A stretch of DNA of 60,000 nt from Adiantum capillus-veneris (GCA_014529385.2 CM043962.1:88167680-88227679), one strand, 5' to 3'. Shown: positions 12,042 to 24,462, counted from the stretch's first letter. Numbers and translations: made by a program. Notes: generated by a model from the letters alone, not told the origin.

Positions 12042-12090
12042 TTACTCCCCCCTTGGAGAAGCGTTTTCGTCCACGAAAACACAAGTGATG
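12042..12090 (-). pseudogene. C-terminal end of a gypsy-type polyprotein
   Basis: Minus-strand translation gives VFVDENASPRGE followed by TAA, with the stop codon directly abutting the LTR start. A frame ending inside the polypurine tract is common in plant Ty3/gypsy elements. No earlier pol domain is readable to the right, so only the tail survives. Confidence 0.5.
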
Positions 12091-14663
12091 GTATCCTTAT
12101 AAGAACACTAATGTTTTCTACCATAACATCCCACATGGATCCAACGGTTCATTTGAGCGGAACCCGGTTCAGTAGGAGGTTCAATGAAACCAAGAGTAAC
12201 ATCTTGATTTTCTACATTGTTGTCCATTTGTAACCATCTGATGGTACCGGTTCCTATCCAAACGTAGTGTGTAGACTCCAGTTAGAAATCTCATGAGCAT
12301 GGTAAACGAGTTTATCACAACACAGGTGTACCAAAAAGAGTACCTCTTTTCACTTTCCATGAAAGTAACTTGCTGACATAACTCATCAGCCAATTTTAAG
12401 TCCTTGACTTGGCCCTCTTCTTCATCATCAGTAAACAACCCCACCCTAATGAGTGTTCAAGGTTGAGAACCTGAGTTATACATGAAGAGACTACCTAGTC
12501 GCAACATGCGTTAACTGATAGTAAGTAAACTCCAAAAAGAGCAATAAATGCTTATGAAGCTAATGTACGCACTTTGCATATCCTTTAGCCCAAGATTACA
12601 CTTTGTAATCTGTCAATCCCCTTGGATACTGACAGTACTGAGGTGTGTTTCCCCCACGGTTTACAGACAGTCTTTCCAGATGGCAGGTAAACGGAAAATC
12701 ACAATAGCGTATAACATGGAATCAACAATGTGTGGAATAACCATCATGGTTAACTTTAAAAAATCCACAAACACCCAAACCAAGCCATGACTTCTATTGG
12801 TGATTAGTAGACTTAAAGGTAATCTCATAGAGATAGTGCACATAGTGCAAAATGCTTCATAAGCAACAACTTGAGGAATATGCATGCCGTTCCAAATCAG
12901 CCTTTGCTAAACACTAGGGCCCATAACACCTAGTGTGCATGCATTTAGCAAAAAACAGATCCGAACCTGTATTTCCATGGTAATTCTTGCCAATACTTAT
13001 GGCAAATGTGATGCGCCTAGCACACATTAACAGGAATGTAAATAGTTCTGAAAAGAAACTAAATACTTTCATTTGCAATCTTTTGCAAGATTTTCTTAAA
13101 CGTCTGAACCATAATAGAAGGTGAAATAGTGATCACTTCTAGATACAAACAATGAAACTTTTTCATTTGCTATATGTATAAACAACCATCTGTAATGTTG
13201 TTTAGCAATACTTGTACCTTAACAAGTCATTCTAAGTATCCGACAATTTGTGGCCACGAAATTGCTCCTGATACGTCGTGCTAAAAATGGTCTAGAAAAC
13301 AGATGTGACCAGCACTTAGGGACTTTGTCGTGACACATATTTGAAATAGGAGGCGCCAGTGTCAGTCCTAGAGACTCATATTCGCCACATGTGGAATATG
13401 TCTCAACTAAGGATGTCTGAAAAAGAACATCCTACAAGTACAAGATGTACTTGTGTGTGGAGGTAGCTCTAAACACTTTACGACAAGAGTGAGAGGGACC
13501 CTCATTCATTGCTCCACACTGGCTAAACCGAACTCCTTGAGTTCCTAGACCATGTTGTATCCTATGTGACAACATGTGCCAAACCCTACAAGTAGGTTCG
13601 TAACAGCATAAGGCAGAAAGATAGATTGGATACTTGGCCAAAAATACTTTGTGCCGACATGCCCTTCGCATGACTCTGTAACATTCAAGCGTACTTATAC
13701 GTCTTGAAAACCAAGCAAATCATACTAAAAATGGAATAACACCAAATCAATAGATGCATACATGGAGATTTGAACATAATGTTCACTTACCCATATTCGA
13801 ATGGAGAGGAGCACGTCCCCTACCTGAAAAAACAAACAGCATTGCACTGGGAAGCCTGGGTGTTGCCTTTGCAATCCAAGCTCTTGGATTAGAATCTACG
13901 TAGTCAAACCCCTTGATAAGACTCTTTGTAGAAACTGCTCAACTAGCAGATAACGGTAACCAACATAGTCAACCGTGTACAGGTTGATTGGAATCAACTT
14001 GAAAAAGTGTGTTCGTCTGCTACCACGTGGTAGATTGCGGAATTATTTCCTTGAAAGTATAACTGGGAGAGATCAACAGTGATCTTCAATGCAGATCAAA
14101 CTATGATCCTTAATGCCTATGGGGTGATGTAGCAATCACCCGCCGGGTCTTACCCCAAAACAGTATGTCCATAGACACTATGTAGTGCTATAGAGAGAGC
14201 AGGAGATCCACACAAGTGAACTGCCAAGCTCTTATGGACAGCCATGCTGTCTCAACTGATTGCTACATCTAGACTTTCTTGTAGAGATCAGCTACTGTGA
14301 GTTGAAGATGATCAAAAACTCAACTTGAGTGTCGCGCTGAAAACAAGTAGTGCAAAAATGACACCCTAAACATCCGTAATGACAAGACTCTTGCTTGTCC
14401 ATTAATGTCGATGTGTACTTTCATGGGTATATCTTAAAACAATCACCCAAAGAATGCCAGTAGTTGGGTCTTACCCTTGTCCGGACATTGGCGCTTAGCC
14501 TGTTTGGCTCATAGCCCTTATGCAAAATAGTGTTCAATCGACGAACCGATGAAGACTAATTTGAGTACCATCTTAAGCATGTGCTAGCTGTGAGTTAGAG
14601 CACCTTGGCTCAAGCTGACTCACGAGCAGAATATGTATCAAAAGCTTGTTATATTATTCCCTT

Positions 14664-14703
<40 letters not shown>

Positions 14704-15320
14704 AGAGCATGCTGGGCTGAGGAACTTTCCTTAAGGTTGTAGAGTGTGTACCCAAGTTGTGTGCCCTAACGCATCTTATACCTGACTTGCAGCTTATCCT
14801 ATAAGCATTCCACAATCTGTCTGTATAATGCTCTCATCGAGAGAGGCAACAAAAAACACAAGTTAAATCTTGACCATCTACCGTGTAGGGTCGTGACTGT
14901 ATGAGGATGACTTGAAAGGGGCACGTTGCCGTTGAATCTAGTCGAAATTTTAGGTTCGTTTTAGTATTGTTGAGTGTTGATAACAACCAACAATCCATCT
15001 GTACTCTGGCCTTGACAGAGTTACGAGTGTGTTAGTGGAAGCGTAATGCATGAAGCGGCAGAATTGAATTCACGTCACTGGCATGCCTTTCATAAAGAAT
15101 GGTAAGCCCTTGCAGAGAGTGAAGGCTTCCACCGTGAGAACCACATCCGTAAGTACCTTGTACAATTTAGACTGGTAGGGAGTTTAAGAGTTGAGATCCC
15201 CTATTTTGCCAATTTTTTTTCAAGCTTGTGTGCCCTTGCTCGTGATTCCAAGCACCTTGGCACCAGGGAGAAGCCTTGCTTTATGTAAAATTGTCAAAGC
15301 ACTTTGCTTTACACAACCGA
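12091..15320. other. No recognisable gene; probable retrotransposon-derived non-coding sequence
   Basis: About 3.2 kb with no open frame carrying a known motif on either strand. Position between an LTR tail and a copia LTR suggests decayed retroelement sequence. A (GA)n run of about 36 bases lies at 14666-14701. Confidence 0.4.
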
Positions 15321-15479
15321 CAATATTTTTCAACTGAAATGTATAAACGTGGAAAAATAAACAAAATTGAATATGGTCTAACCTAGTCATCCTGTTGTAA
15401 CCAGGTGGCTGGAGATGTCGAAAGAAAAACTCGCTCCAAAACAGCTCATAGCCATATCGATACAGACGCCCTCGTATAT

Positions 15480-15761
15480 CTATATCGTCTGGTACTTGAT
15501 GAAATAACTTGCAAGCATATTGTCAAGTCCGTCCAAGTTTGTATGCTCATAGCATAGGCCAAACGTGGGTGAAGGAGTACGAGCGAAAGTGCGACGCGAC
15601 AAAGAGTGCGAGAAGAAGAGCACGACGATATGGTGAACTCGCTCTACTGTAATGTGTAGAGCATAGTGAGTTCTTATTAGGTTTTTACAAAAGAATATGT
15701 GTACATACTTGGCGGCCCGCCCACTTACCTGGGCGACCACATTGGGCTTTATACCCCAACA
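15480..15761 (-). mobile_element. 3' LTR of the copia element
   Basis: Downstream of the copia pol stop, a polypurine tract (AAGTGGGAGG, about 15,772-15,763) precedes TGTTGGGGTATAAAGCCCAA at 15761. Its first 18 bases after TG form an imperfect inverted repeat. The U3 contains GTATAAAG near its start. The outer end is not resolved; the left coordinate is a minimum. The first 48 bases recur at 22633-22680 on the + strand. Confidence 0.7.
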
Positions 15762-15850
15762 ACCTCCCACTTAAAGTCCAATGTGGTACTTTAAGTGTGA
15801 GAGAAGCTACTATACAAGCTAATATACAAGAGATGTAGAGAAGTGATGTA

Positions 15851-18800
15851 CTACCCTACACCTAACTGCTTGCAAAAATGCGCAAAGATCTCTGAGGGAA
15901 GTCCTTTTGTAAGTAGATCAGCAAGATTTTCTATGGTGTGAACTTTGGCAAGCTGAAGTTGCTTATCCTTGAGCATTTCCCTGATGAAATGATACTTCAC
16001 ATCCACATGCTTTGTCTTTGAGTGATAAACTGGATTGCGAGCCAATTGTATAGCACTTTGACTATCACAATATAACACAGGCATCTCTTCTTTGATTCCC
16101 AAATCTGTTACTAGTCGATTAAGCCAAATTGATTCTTTGCATGCCTCTGATGCTGCAACATATTCAACCTCTGTAGTAGACTGAGTAACACAATCTTGTA
16201 ATCTAGAACGCCATGATACTGCTCCACCAGCCAATGTAAAGACATACCCTGACGTAGACCTTCGGTTGTCTAAGTCACCTGCATAATCTGAGTCTGTAAA
16301 ACCCTTTACACGCATACTCTTTGTAGCTTTCAGGTATCTCAATATTCCTTTCATTGCCTCCCAATGTTTCTTGCCTGGGTTTGACATGTATCGACTTACT
16401 ACTCCCACTGCAAATGCAATGTCTGGGCGAGTAGCAATCATTGCATACATCAAACTACCCACTGCAGACGCATATGGAATCTTATCCATTTCAGCCTGTT
16501 CTTCCTCAGACACAGGACAATCTTGTTTGCTAAGTTTCACATGTGGTGGCAATGGAACACTCAGTGCCTTTCCCTTCTCCATATTGAAACGTTGCAAAAC
16601 CTTGTCAATATACTTTGTTTGAGATAACCAAATCAACTTCTTTGATCTGTCTCTCTCAATGCGCATACCAAGTATATGACTTGCCTCACCCATGTCTTTC
16701 ATGTCAAACGATTTTGCCATCTTTGACTTCAAAGCTAAAATTTCTTCCAAGTGCTTGCCAGCAATCAACATGTCATCCACATACAAAATAAGGATCAGCC
16801 AACTACCATCCTTAGCCTTCTTTATATATAGACAGTGATCGAACTCACTACGTTTGTAGCCTTGAGAAAGCATAAACTTATGGAATTTATGGTACCATGC
16901 CCTCAGTGATTGTTTTAATCCATAAAGACTCTTTAACAACTGGCATACCCAATCTTCCTTGCCTTTCTCAACAAACCCTTCTGGCTGCTGCATGTAAATT
17001 TCCACATCTAAATCACCATGCAAGAACGCTGTCTTGACATCCATTAGGTGCAACACCAAATCTAATATGGCAACCAATGCAAGAAAGCATCTCAATGTAG
17101 TCATCTTGACCACCGGAGAGAAGACTTCCTCAAAGTCAATGCCTTGTTCTTGCTTAAAGCCCTTGGCAACAAGCCTTGCTTTGTACTTTGGCTGACTATC
17201 ATGAGCGGTGATCTTATACCTGTAAACCCATTTACAAGGTAGAGCCTTTTTGCCCTGTGGTAATTTAACTAGCTTCCATGTCTTATTTTTATGCAGAGCT
17301 GTCATCTCTGACTGCATGGCCAATTGCCAATTCCTGGAGTCCTTCATTTGCACTGCTTCCTTGTAACATGAAGGCTCATTGCAATCAGTCAACATAACAT
17401 AGTTCATAGATGAAACAAACGTATCAGGAGGTCGCGTGACACGTCCATATCTACTCACAATAGGTGGCTCAGGCTCAGCCACAACCCGTGGTTCCACTCT
17501 ATCCTGTCCTTGTTCCTCTTGAGCCCTGACATTTTGTCTTGCACGTGCAGGTCCATCTTCTTGGAAGACAACTCTTCTAATCTCCTTAACCCTCTCTGGT
17601 TTAGAATGATATTTGGATTCATTAAAGTGAACATCATTGCTGCGGACTATTTTTCTGGATTCGGGATCCCAAAGTCTGTACCCCATCTCACCAGAATTAC
17701 CATAGCCTAGAAAGATGCACTTTCTACTCTTTGGCTCAAGTTTGTTCCTAAATTCCTTTGGAACGTGATTATATGCCTCACAGCCAAAGACTCTGAGATG
17801 CTTGTATGAGGGCATTTTGCCTGACCATACCATCTCTGGCACTGAATCCTTCTGCAAAACCTTGCTAGGAGATCTATTTACAAGATGAATAGCTGTTGAT
17901 ACAGCTTCAGCCCAAAACCCATTTGGCAGCTGTGCATTAGACAACATACTTCTGAACTTCTCTTGTATGGTCCTATTCATCCTCTCAGCAACACCATTTT
18001 GAGGAGGATTGTAAGGAGCAGTAAGTTCACGTTTTATACCTTTTGACTCACAAAAGTCCTGAAAGGCCTTTGAAACATACTCTCCACCATTGTCAGTGCG
18101 TAAGCATTTAAGCTTCTTGCCACTCTGATTCTCCACAAGTGTCACAAACGTTTTGAAAACACTAAACGCTCCATCCTTGTGCTTGAGAAAGTAAACCCAT
18201 ACTTTCCTTGAGTAATCATCTATAAATGTCATAAAGTAAGAAGATCCCCCTAGAGATAGGTTAGGCATAGGTCCACACAAATCACTATGAACAAGTGCCA
18301 GCTGTGTATCTCTTCTACTGCTTCTATGCTTATGTGGCTGCTGTGTTTGCTTACCATACAGACAATGTTCACAGAATTCAAAATCATTAAATGAAAAGCC
18401 AGGCAAATAACTAGAACGAGACAAGATTTCCATTCCCTTCTTGGACATATGTCCTAACCGGCTATGCCACAAAGAAACGTTCGGCTGCTCGGTTACATTG
18501 ATTACATTTTTAGAGACATTTGATACATAAATCATGTAAAGTCCTCCAGACTTTACTCCATGTGCTACTGTCATAGAACCCTTGGATATCTTCCACATGT
18601 TCTGTCCAAAAGTGGTGACGTAGCCAGCATCATCAAGTAAACCTGTGCTGATCAAGCTCTTTGTAATTGCGGGAACATGTCTCACATTCTTCAGCGTGAA
18701 AGAAGAGCCATTCTGAAACTTCAATTGAACATCTCCAACACCTAAGATCTCACATGTCTGCCCATTGCCTAGCCGAACATGATCTTTAGTGGTCACATAA

Positions 18801-19420
18801 GAGGTAAACCACTCCTTGTTTGGAGACACATGAAGTGATGCCCCTGAGTCTATAATCCAGTCACTCAGTGCATTTCCATCAGATGCTGTAAGAAGAGCTG
18901 AGTCCATTGTATTCTTCAAGAAGTAGATGTCTCCTGACACTAGAGTGTCATCCTCTGCAATAGTGTTTGTCACATTTATTTCTTGAATCTTCACTGAGGA
19001 CTTGTTCTTCTCACCATGGTCTTCAGCTTTCTCTTTGCCTTTTTCTGCTTTCCATTCTCTACAGTCTCTTTTCATGTGACCCTTCTTGCCACAATGGTAG
19101 CATTTTATGTCACTCTTGCCTTTAGCACTGCGGGACTTGCTACGAGACTGATTCCTCTTTCCACCTTTGTACTTTTCTTTGGTCCTTCCCCTGACAACTA
19201 AGGCTGTTCCTTTGCCTTTGTGCATTGTCTTTCTATTGGTTTCTTCAGTAAGCAGACTTCCTTCTACACCTGCTATGTTCAAACCATCTGGAGGTGCAGA
19301 ATTACTCAAAGCTGTGCGAAAAGTGTCCCAACTTTCCGACAATGTGATCAACAGGAACATAGCTCTAACAGGTTCATCAAACTTGACACCTTGAGTTGAC
19401 ATAGATTGTGTTGAATTCAT
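15851..19420 (-). CDS. Ty1/copia polyprotein: zinc knuckle, protease, integrase, reverse transcriptase, RNase H
   Basis: An uninterrupted frame of 1,189 codons on the minus strand; the Met at 19420 is only the first in frame, because gag lies upstream in another frame. Domains in order: zinc knuckle CX2CX4HX4C (C107, C110, H115, C120); aspartic protease DSGA at 191; integrase zinc finger H319/H324/C350/C353; integrase catalytic triad D380, D443, E479; reverse transcriptase with YVDDM at 880; RNase H with FTDSDYAGD near 1041 and YCDSQSA near 1117; and the typical end NLADLLTKGLP. About ten residues normally found between LRYLKATKS and VKGFTDSD are missing without breaking the frame. Structure and domain order fit a Tnt1-like copia element. 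It copies and inserts the element through an RNA intermediate. Apart from the gag-pol frameshift it looks young. Confidence 0.95.
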   Translation of the reverse strand: MNSTQSMSTQGVKFDEPVRAMFLLITLSESWDTFRTALSNSAPPDGLNIAGVEGSLLTEETNRKTMHKGKGTALVVRGRTKEKYKGGKRNQSRSKSRSAKGKSDIKCYHCGKKGHMKRDCREWKAEKGKEKAEDHGEKNKSSVKIQEINVTNTIAEDDTLVSGDIYFLKNTMDSALLTASDGNALSDWIIDSGASLHVSPNKEWFTSYVTTKDHVRLGNGQTCEILGVGDVQLKFQNGSSFTLKNVRHVPAITKSLISTGLLDDAGYVTTFGQNMWKISKGSMTVAHGVKSGGLYMIYVSNVSKNVINVTEQPNVSLWHSRLGHMSKKGMEILSRSSYLPGFSFNDFEFCEHCLYGKQTQQPHKHRSSRRDTQLALVHSDLCGPMPNLSLGGSSYFMTFIDDYSRKVWVYFLKHKDGAFSVFKTFVTLVENQSGKKLKCLRTDNGGEYVSKAFQDFCESKGIKRELTAPYNPPQNGVAERMNRTIQEKFRSMLSNAQLPNGFWAEAVSTAIHLVNRSPSKVLQKDSVPEMVWSGKMPSYKHLRVFGCEAYNHVPKEFRNKLEPKSRKCIFLGYGNSGEMGYRLWDPESRKIVRSNDVHFNESKYHSKPERVKEIRRVVFQEDGPARARQNVRAQEEQGQDRVEPRVVAEPEPPIVSRYGRVTRPPDTFVSSMNYVMLTDCNEPSCYKEAVQMKDSRNWQLAMQSEMTALHKNKTWKLVKLPQGKKALPCKWVYRYKITAHDSQPKYKARLVAKGFKQEQGIDFEEVFSPVVKMTTLRCFLALVAILDLVLHLMDVKTAFLHGDLDVEIYMQQPEGFVEKGKEDWVCQLLKSLYGLKQSLRAWYHKFHKFMLSQGYKRSEFDHCLYIKKAKDGSWLILILYVDDMLIAGKHLEEILALKSKMAKSFDMKDMGEASHILGMRIERDRSKKLIWLSQTKYIDKVLQRFNMEKGKALSVPLPPHVKLSKQDCPVSEEEQAEMDKIPYASAVGSLMYAMIATRPDIAFAVGVVSRYMSNPGKKHWEAMKGILRYLKATKSMRVKGFTDSDYAGDLDNRRSTSGYVFTLAGGAVSWRSRLQDCVTQSTTEVEYVAASEACKESIWLNRLVTDLGIKEEMPVLYCDSQSAIQLARNPVYHSKTKHVDVKYHFIREMLKDKQLQLAKVHTIENLADLLTKGLPSEIFAHFCKQLGVG

Positions 19421-19796
19421 TCAGATGATTGGACATAGGTGTCCCTTCTTTCATCTTCAAGTCAACAAGCTTCTTAAGCCAGTATACCTGTGAAGCTGCA
19501 CTCTGTTTCTCATAAAGATCACTCAGCTTTAACCATGCTTGATAAGCCGACATCTCGTCTGCTACATTGAAGTAAACGCTTTCTGCCAAAGTCAACATAA
19601 TGGTAGAAAGTGCCAATTCATCCATTTCGCTCCATTCATCTTCGTCCATATCTTCTGGTTTTATCCCCTTGAGCTTTATAGGTTTTATCTGCTTCTTTTG
19701 TACCAACACGTGCCAAATCTGCTGCTTCCACAATGGGAAATTGGTTCCATCCAGCTTCTTGATATTGTAAAGAACAGTGTCCTGTGATCCAGCCAT
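19377..19796 (-). pseudogene. Copia gag N-terminal part, frameshifted from pol
   Basis: From Met at 19796 the frame gives a UBN2-type copia gag start: MAGSQDTVLYNIKKLDGTN, then FPLWKQQIWHVLVQ and LSDLYEKQSAASQVYWLKKLVDLKMKEG. It ends shortly after NEFNTIYV. The expected continuation (STQGVKFDEP) is in the other frame, so one small indel near 19,400-19,410 separates gag from the otherwise intact pol frame. Copia elements normally encode a single gag-pol frame, so this lesion should block the full polyprotein unless bypassed. A degenerate primer-binding site (TTGGTTCAGAG, minus strand, 19872-19862) lies 66 bases upstream. A matching 5' LTR was not found. Confidence 0.85.
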
Positions 19797-20429
19797 AGCT
19801 ACGCTTCACAATAGTTTACTTTTCTGGGAAAAATTCGGCATAGTTTCCCCTGTAAACTGACCTCTGAACCAATATCAACCTGTCAAATGAACCAAGAAAG
19901 CTTCAGATTCTGCAGAAATTTTGGTAGAGTCTCCTTTGTAAAATGGCTCTGGTGTACTAAAAACAAACCAAAAAACAGCTCAAAAAACACTGTCTCTCTA
20001 ACACTGTAAGATGTGGGTAAACCTGTCCTGCACCTGTACTGTCTCTGACTGTCCTGTAAGCATAGACTGTGACAATGCCTCAACGGCAGTAAAGCAAAGA
20101 TGCAATCCCAACTGTCTAACTCACAGTCAATACATCCTAGCTGCCTATCTAAGGGTGCTCGAGGGATCGCTCCAAGACCTGTATCACCGAAAGGATCTCA
20201 ACATTCGAGAATCCCCCAGCTCAATAAAACCTCACTCGACCCTCAACAAAGGCTGCAGTAAATCTGACAGTACATAGACTTCCCACAAAGTCATACATCC
20301 ACAAATTTCCCACTGTATGCTGTAACCGTTGCGGCGGTTGTTTGCTGCGTGACTCACAGCCAGCAAACCCTCAACAGACATACATCATCTCTGACAATAC
20401 ATCCCATGTGGAAGTACGTGCAATGTCAG

Positions 20430-20515
20430 GATGAAATGGGCAGTTTATCGAGGAGGTAAAGCCATCATCTAGGAGTTTCGAACTCCCAAACTGGCTCCCC
20501 CCTCCTCACCTACCC
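20430..20515 (-). mobile_element. Possible SINE head with A and B box
   Basis: On the minus strand GGGTAGGTGAGG is followed about 25 bases later by GGGAGTTCGAAACTCC. The latter resembles a tRNA T-arm with B box GTTCGAAAC; the former only roughly fits an A box. There is no second copy in the window, so this is tentative. Confidence 0.35.
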
Positions 20516-20577
20516 ATCATAGGTTTTGTTCACTCCACTTTATCTTCTCTCTTTTCCACCTGTCGATGGGACCCTCA

Positions 20578-20915
<338 letters not shown>

Positions 20916-21008
20916 CTGGTATCAGAGCAAGGTGGAGAGGAAGAAGAAGGGTGGAGCCATGGTGGAAGAGAAGGCATGGACCTCTCTCTCTCTCCCTGTA
21001 GGAAAGGT

Positions 21009-21123
<115 letters not shown>

Positions 21124-21638
21124 GATCTTTCTCAAAAAAGAAATCATGGAGTTCTCTCTCTCTTGCTCCTTGAGCAAGGAGATGGGGGGAGCCTAGCTGT
21201 GGCGGCATGCAAAGCCATGGCAGAAGGGAGAAGCAAAGCACGGCATGGAGTTTGTTTTTCCTCGCTCTCGATCTACATGCTCTACACCCGACGAGCTCTT
21301 GTCGGATTTTGGATGCACAGGAAACTCCGCTAAAGCATACACAAAGCCGATGCTCACCCGGCATCAAACAGCGTGCAATTAGGCCCGTTAGGAGCGCGCG
21401 GGCCTGTAGCTCCATTTCCGAATCTGCAGATCGGAGCCATGGTTACTTCGGCGGCCTGTGTGCCCGTTTCTTTGCTTGTGCAGCCCGCCATAGCCTTCTG
21501 CATGCTTTTTTATTTCATACCAAGATTAATTGGGCGCCCAAGGGTGCCCAAGGGGCAACCCTAGGGGCCCATCCCATGGAGAAAACTTCCCAAAAAAACG
21601 GCAGAAGGAGCGACTGGATTTCGTGACCACGGAGGCTA

Positions 21639-21785
21639 ATGGCATACACAACCCGAACTCTGCAAGGGTGTAGTCTAGGGCGAGTTGCAACCTCGGTAGG
21701 TGCTGAAAGGCTTCTCCGTAAGCTCGACTGTGGTTTAAGGTCCATGGACACAGTGACTGACAGGTCGAATCGCATGATTAACCAG
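21639..21785 (+). CDS. Exon-like ORF ending at a splice donor, unknown
   Basis: From ATG at 21639 an ordinary-looking protein segment (GAERLLRKLDCGLRSM, TVTDRSNRMINQ) runs to AACCAG|GTATGC, a plausible donor at 21785/21786. A possible next exon begins after TGCATGCAG near 21853 with GCACTAGCACGG. I could not extend the gene further or name it. It may be a first exon, or a gene fragment carried by the LTR element upstream. Confidence 0.35.
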
Positions 21786-21959
21786 GTATGCAATAGTTTT
21801 TGTTTTGGGTTTGCTGACGTTTTCAAACATGCTATGTGGCTATTGCATGCAGGCACTAGCACGGCTTATGACAATTCAGTATATATTCTACTTTTGTTGC
21901 CTACTTTGTTTGCAATGACCAACTGTTGGGTTGCGGGATAAACATCAAGCACGGCTTGA

Positions 21960-22632
21960 GTATACAATACTTCGACACCCCACGTTCGTCAGAGACTGAA
22001 GTTTGATACAAAAGAAACTAAGGCAGGGCCTGTGCCATATCCTAATACAATATTCGGCAAGGCCGACCGGTAAGTATAATTTTAAGTAACTATCTACCAT
22101 CAAAAACATGTCAGGACCAAGGCTCCTTATAGCGAAACCCCAATAAACCGATTTCTGTCTTACGTCGGTTGTTAATTTTTGATCTTTCGTTGTTGTGCTA
22201 TCTCAAGGCGGAGAAAATCGAGATCCCTGGGCTTCATGCATTGGATGCATACTCGTTTCCAAGCCATTGCAGCTTGCCAGGGAGCATGCATTATACATAC
22301 ATGAAGCATCGTGGAAAAAACATTGACATCCACAGCTAGGAGCTGAATGCAATGTTGACCACCATATGAATTTTCACAATGCCAACTTGTCAAGCAAAGG
22401 TTGCTTTGAACAGCAGTATTGGACAATCGCTGCTTTAGATAATATCTTTTCATTGTCGGGCAATTTAATGATCCTCAATCGGTAGCAAAATTTGGCAAGG
22501 CCATTTTACTATGTATGTCACCAAGAGCATCTGTTAGCTATGACCACTCAGGTTACATTCTTGTCCCATCCATTTGATGAACTTATGTGAAGCATGGCTT
22601 CTATTTATGCATCTTGCTTTGTGACTCCCCAT
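21960..22632. other. No recognisable gene
   Basis: Mixed unique sequence between the exon-like ORF and an LTR-end copy. The open frame on the minus strand at 22172-22453 shows no motif. Confidence 0.4.
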
Positions 22633-22680
22633 TGTTGGGGTATAAAGCCCAATGTGGTCGCCCAGGTAAGTGAGCGGGCC
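22633..22680 (+). mobile_element. LTR-terminus copy shared with the copia LTR
   Basis: These 48 bases, from TGTTGGGGTATAAAGCCCAA to GAGCGGGCC, equal the start of the copia 3' LTR at 15761-15714 (minus) with one mismatch, then diverge completely. There is no polypurine tract before it, so it is not a 3' LTR. It is the start of a related 5' or solo LTR, or a truncated copy. Confidence 0.6.
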
Positions 22681-22887
22681 GGGTGTGCTCAGAATTTCAT
22701 TCTGAGGTCATCTCGGTCACCGTTCGGCTTCGACAAAGTTCTGCACAGGCCATTTTCGACTATGTGGTCTCAGCGGGTGCAGATCCGACTCTGCAAATTT
22801 GGGGTTTTCGGCCTACGATTGCAGGTGCTGCGGATATCGACACTCCCAGAGTGTTGATTTGTGGCTGTCTACACATCGAAGGACGGC

Positions 22888-23709
22888 TCACAGTTCTTGG
22901 AGGCGTGTCACATACGACACGGGCGCATCTACACACAGACTGTAGGCGACATCCACTAGTTCATCAGGTAGCTTGTGTTTGCTGCTTGATATTCCACGCA
23001 TCTTTTGGAGTTCGGCCTTCTTCTGTTTGAGTTGGGTGGGTGTAAGATCTTTAGCAAACCAAATTTTTGTGTCCTTGAGAAGCCTTGATTTCTCAAGGAG
23101 CTTGATCCAATCCACTTTGGTCTTGAAGGTGACGATTGCATGGTTGGTACGATGCTCGTGAGCAAGAGTAGTGATTGTTGTTGGATCCCAATGTATCATG
23201 GGGGTTGTTGTTCGGATGCGAGCGAAAGACTTGTAGAACTTGGGGTCCTCCTTTCCTTGCCAATGGCTCGGGAGCCTGCCAATGCGAACATTGAGAGAAA
23301 TATCATCTTGTCGATGTCATTCGCGTAACGTAGATGCCACACGATCTTCAATTGTGCTGAAAATGGCATCTTGCACTTGAGACTTGACCTTGGTTTCTAC
23401 CTCCACTTATGTTTTATTGAGCTTGATTGCCAACTGTTCCATCCCTTCCTCCTTGGAGTTCTCCACTATGGTGAGTCGAGACTCGATGGCTACGAGTCTT
23501 TGCTTCAAATTTTCGTTTTCCTTTCGCAGTCTTTTGACTTTGTTTTGGAGACAGACCATGCTGTCTACTTTTGGGGGTGTTGCCACGACCCCGGTGAACG
23601 TAGGCTTTCCTCGGGAGGAAGCTCGAGTGGTCATTAGGCACTCGGGAAAAGAAACCAGTAAGTTAATTTGTGGAGGCTTGAGGGTAGCTCTGTGTAGGCA
23701 AATCGGCAA
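22888..23709 (-). pseudogene. LINE ORF1-like protein, coiled coil plus RRM/C-terminal domain, broken
   Basis: On the minus strand from 23709, a Thr/Arg/Ser-rich start leads into a coiled coil (LQNKVKRLRKENENLKQRL, heptad leucines) ending in a stop at about 23,407. After a frameshift, an open stretch from about 23,300 to 22,888 reads LNVRIGRLPSHW, then HAIVTFKTKVDWIKLLEKSR and IWFAKDLTPTQLKQKKAELQ. That order, coiled coil then RNA-binding domain then a basic 'DLTP' helix, fits ORF1 of L1-type plant LINEs, which binds the element RNA. No ORF2 follows in this orientation. A gypsy gag with coiled coil is the alternative for the first half. Confidence 0.6.
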
Positions 23710-23882
23710 AGCGGGTTGGCAACTGCTTGGTCAGCAACAACAGAGAAAAGATGTGTAACTTGGTCGGCAAATAGGACGACGCTAGGCTTAGCTTTAATTG
23801 ATTTGTGGGGGCCTTAGAGTAGTGATAATATCCTGTGTAGGCAATTCGGCAGTTCGTCGGCAGCAACGAAGCAGTCGTCAGC

Positions 23883-23965
23883 AGAGAAGCAATGCTCGGG
23901 CTGTAGGCAAGGCGACACTAGCAACAGAGAAGCAATGCCCGGGCTGTAGGCAAGGCGTGGCTGGC
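23883..23965. repeat. Tandem repeat in the LINE 5' region
   Basis: AGAGAAGCAATGC(T/C)CGGGCTGTAGGCAAGGCG is present twice with a period of about 43-45 bases. Weaker copies of TGTGTAGGCAA(A/T)TCGGCA occur at about 23,690 and 23,835. Since the minus-strand ORF1 starts at 23709, this tandem array would lie in the element's 5' UTR, where LINEs often carry repeats. Confidence 0.6.
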
Positions 23966-24092
23966 AGGGGGTTGAGATCGGTTTGCGGGCAGCGCTCATG
24001 CATTAACGCCTCCCCCACAAGGCCGCCCTTGCCCAGGGGGAGACACGCTGTAGGGCTTAGGGTTCTCGCTATAGGGCTTAGGGTTCGCGCTG

Positions 24093-24249
<157 letters not shown>

Positions 24250-24373
24250 TGTTGATTGAATTTGATGTATGTTGTGAGAAGAACGTGAAGACATGTACAC
24301 AATGCATGTTGTGAAGGATGTTATGCTGGTTGTTTCTGAATCTGAATATGGACATGCATGAGAGAGACATGTA

Positions 24374-24374
<1 letters not shown>

Positions 24375-24459
<85 letters not shown>
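24375..24459. repeat. (CA)n microsatellite
   Basis: About 85 bases of CA, ending 28 bases before the start of the trihelix pseudogene. Confidence 0.97.

Positions 24460-24462
<3 letters not shown>

Noticed and set aside
14465-14490. Short likeness to the 142-bp LTR start (CTTACCCTTGTCC)
   Set aside because: Only about 20 bases match and the rest of the LTR is absent; could be chance.
24050-24092. Telomere-like GGGCTTAGGGTT repeats
   Set aside because: Only two imperfect copies, not a regular TTTAGGG array.
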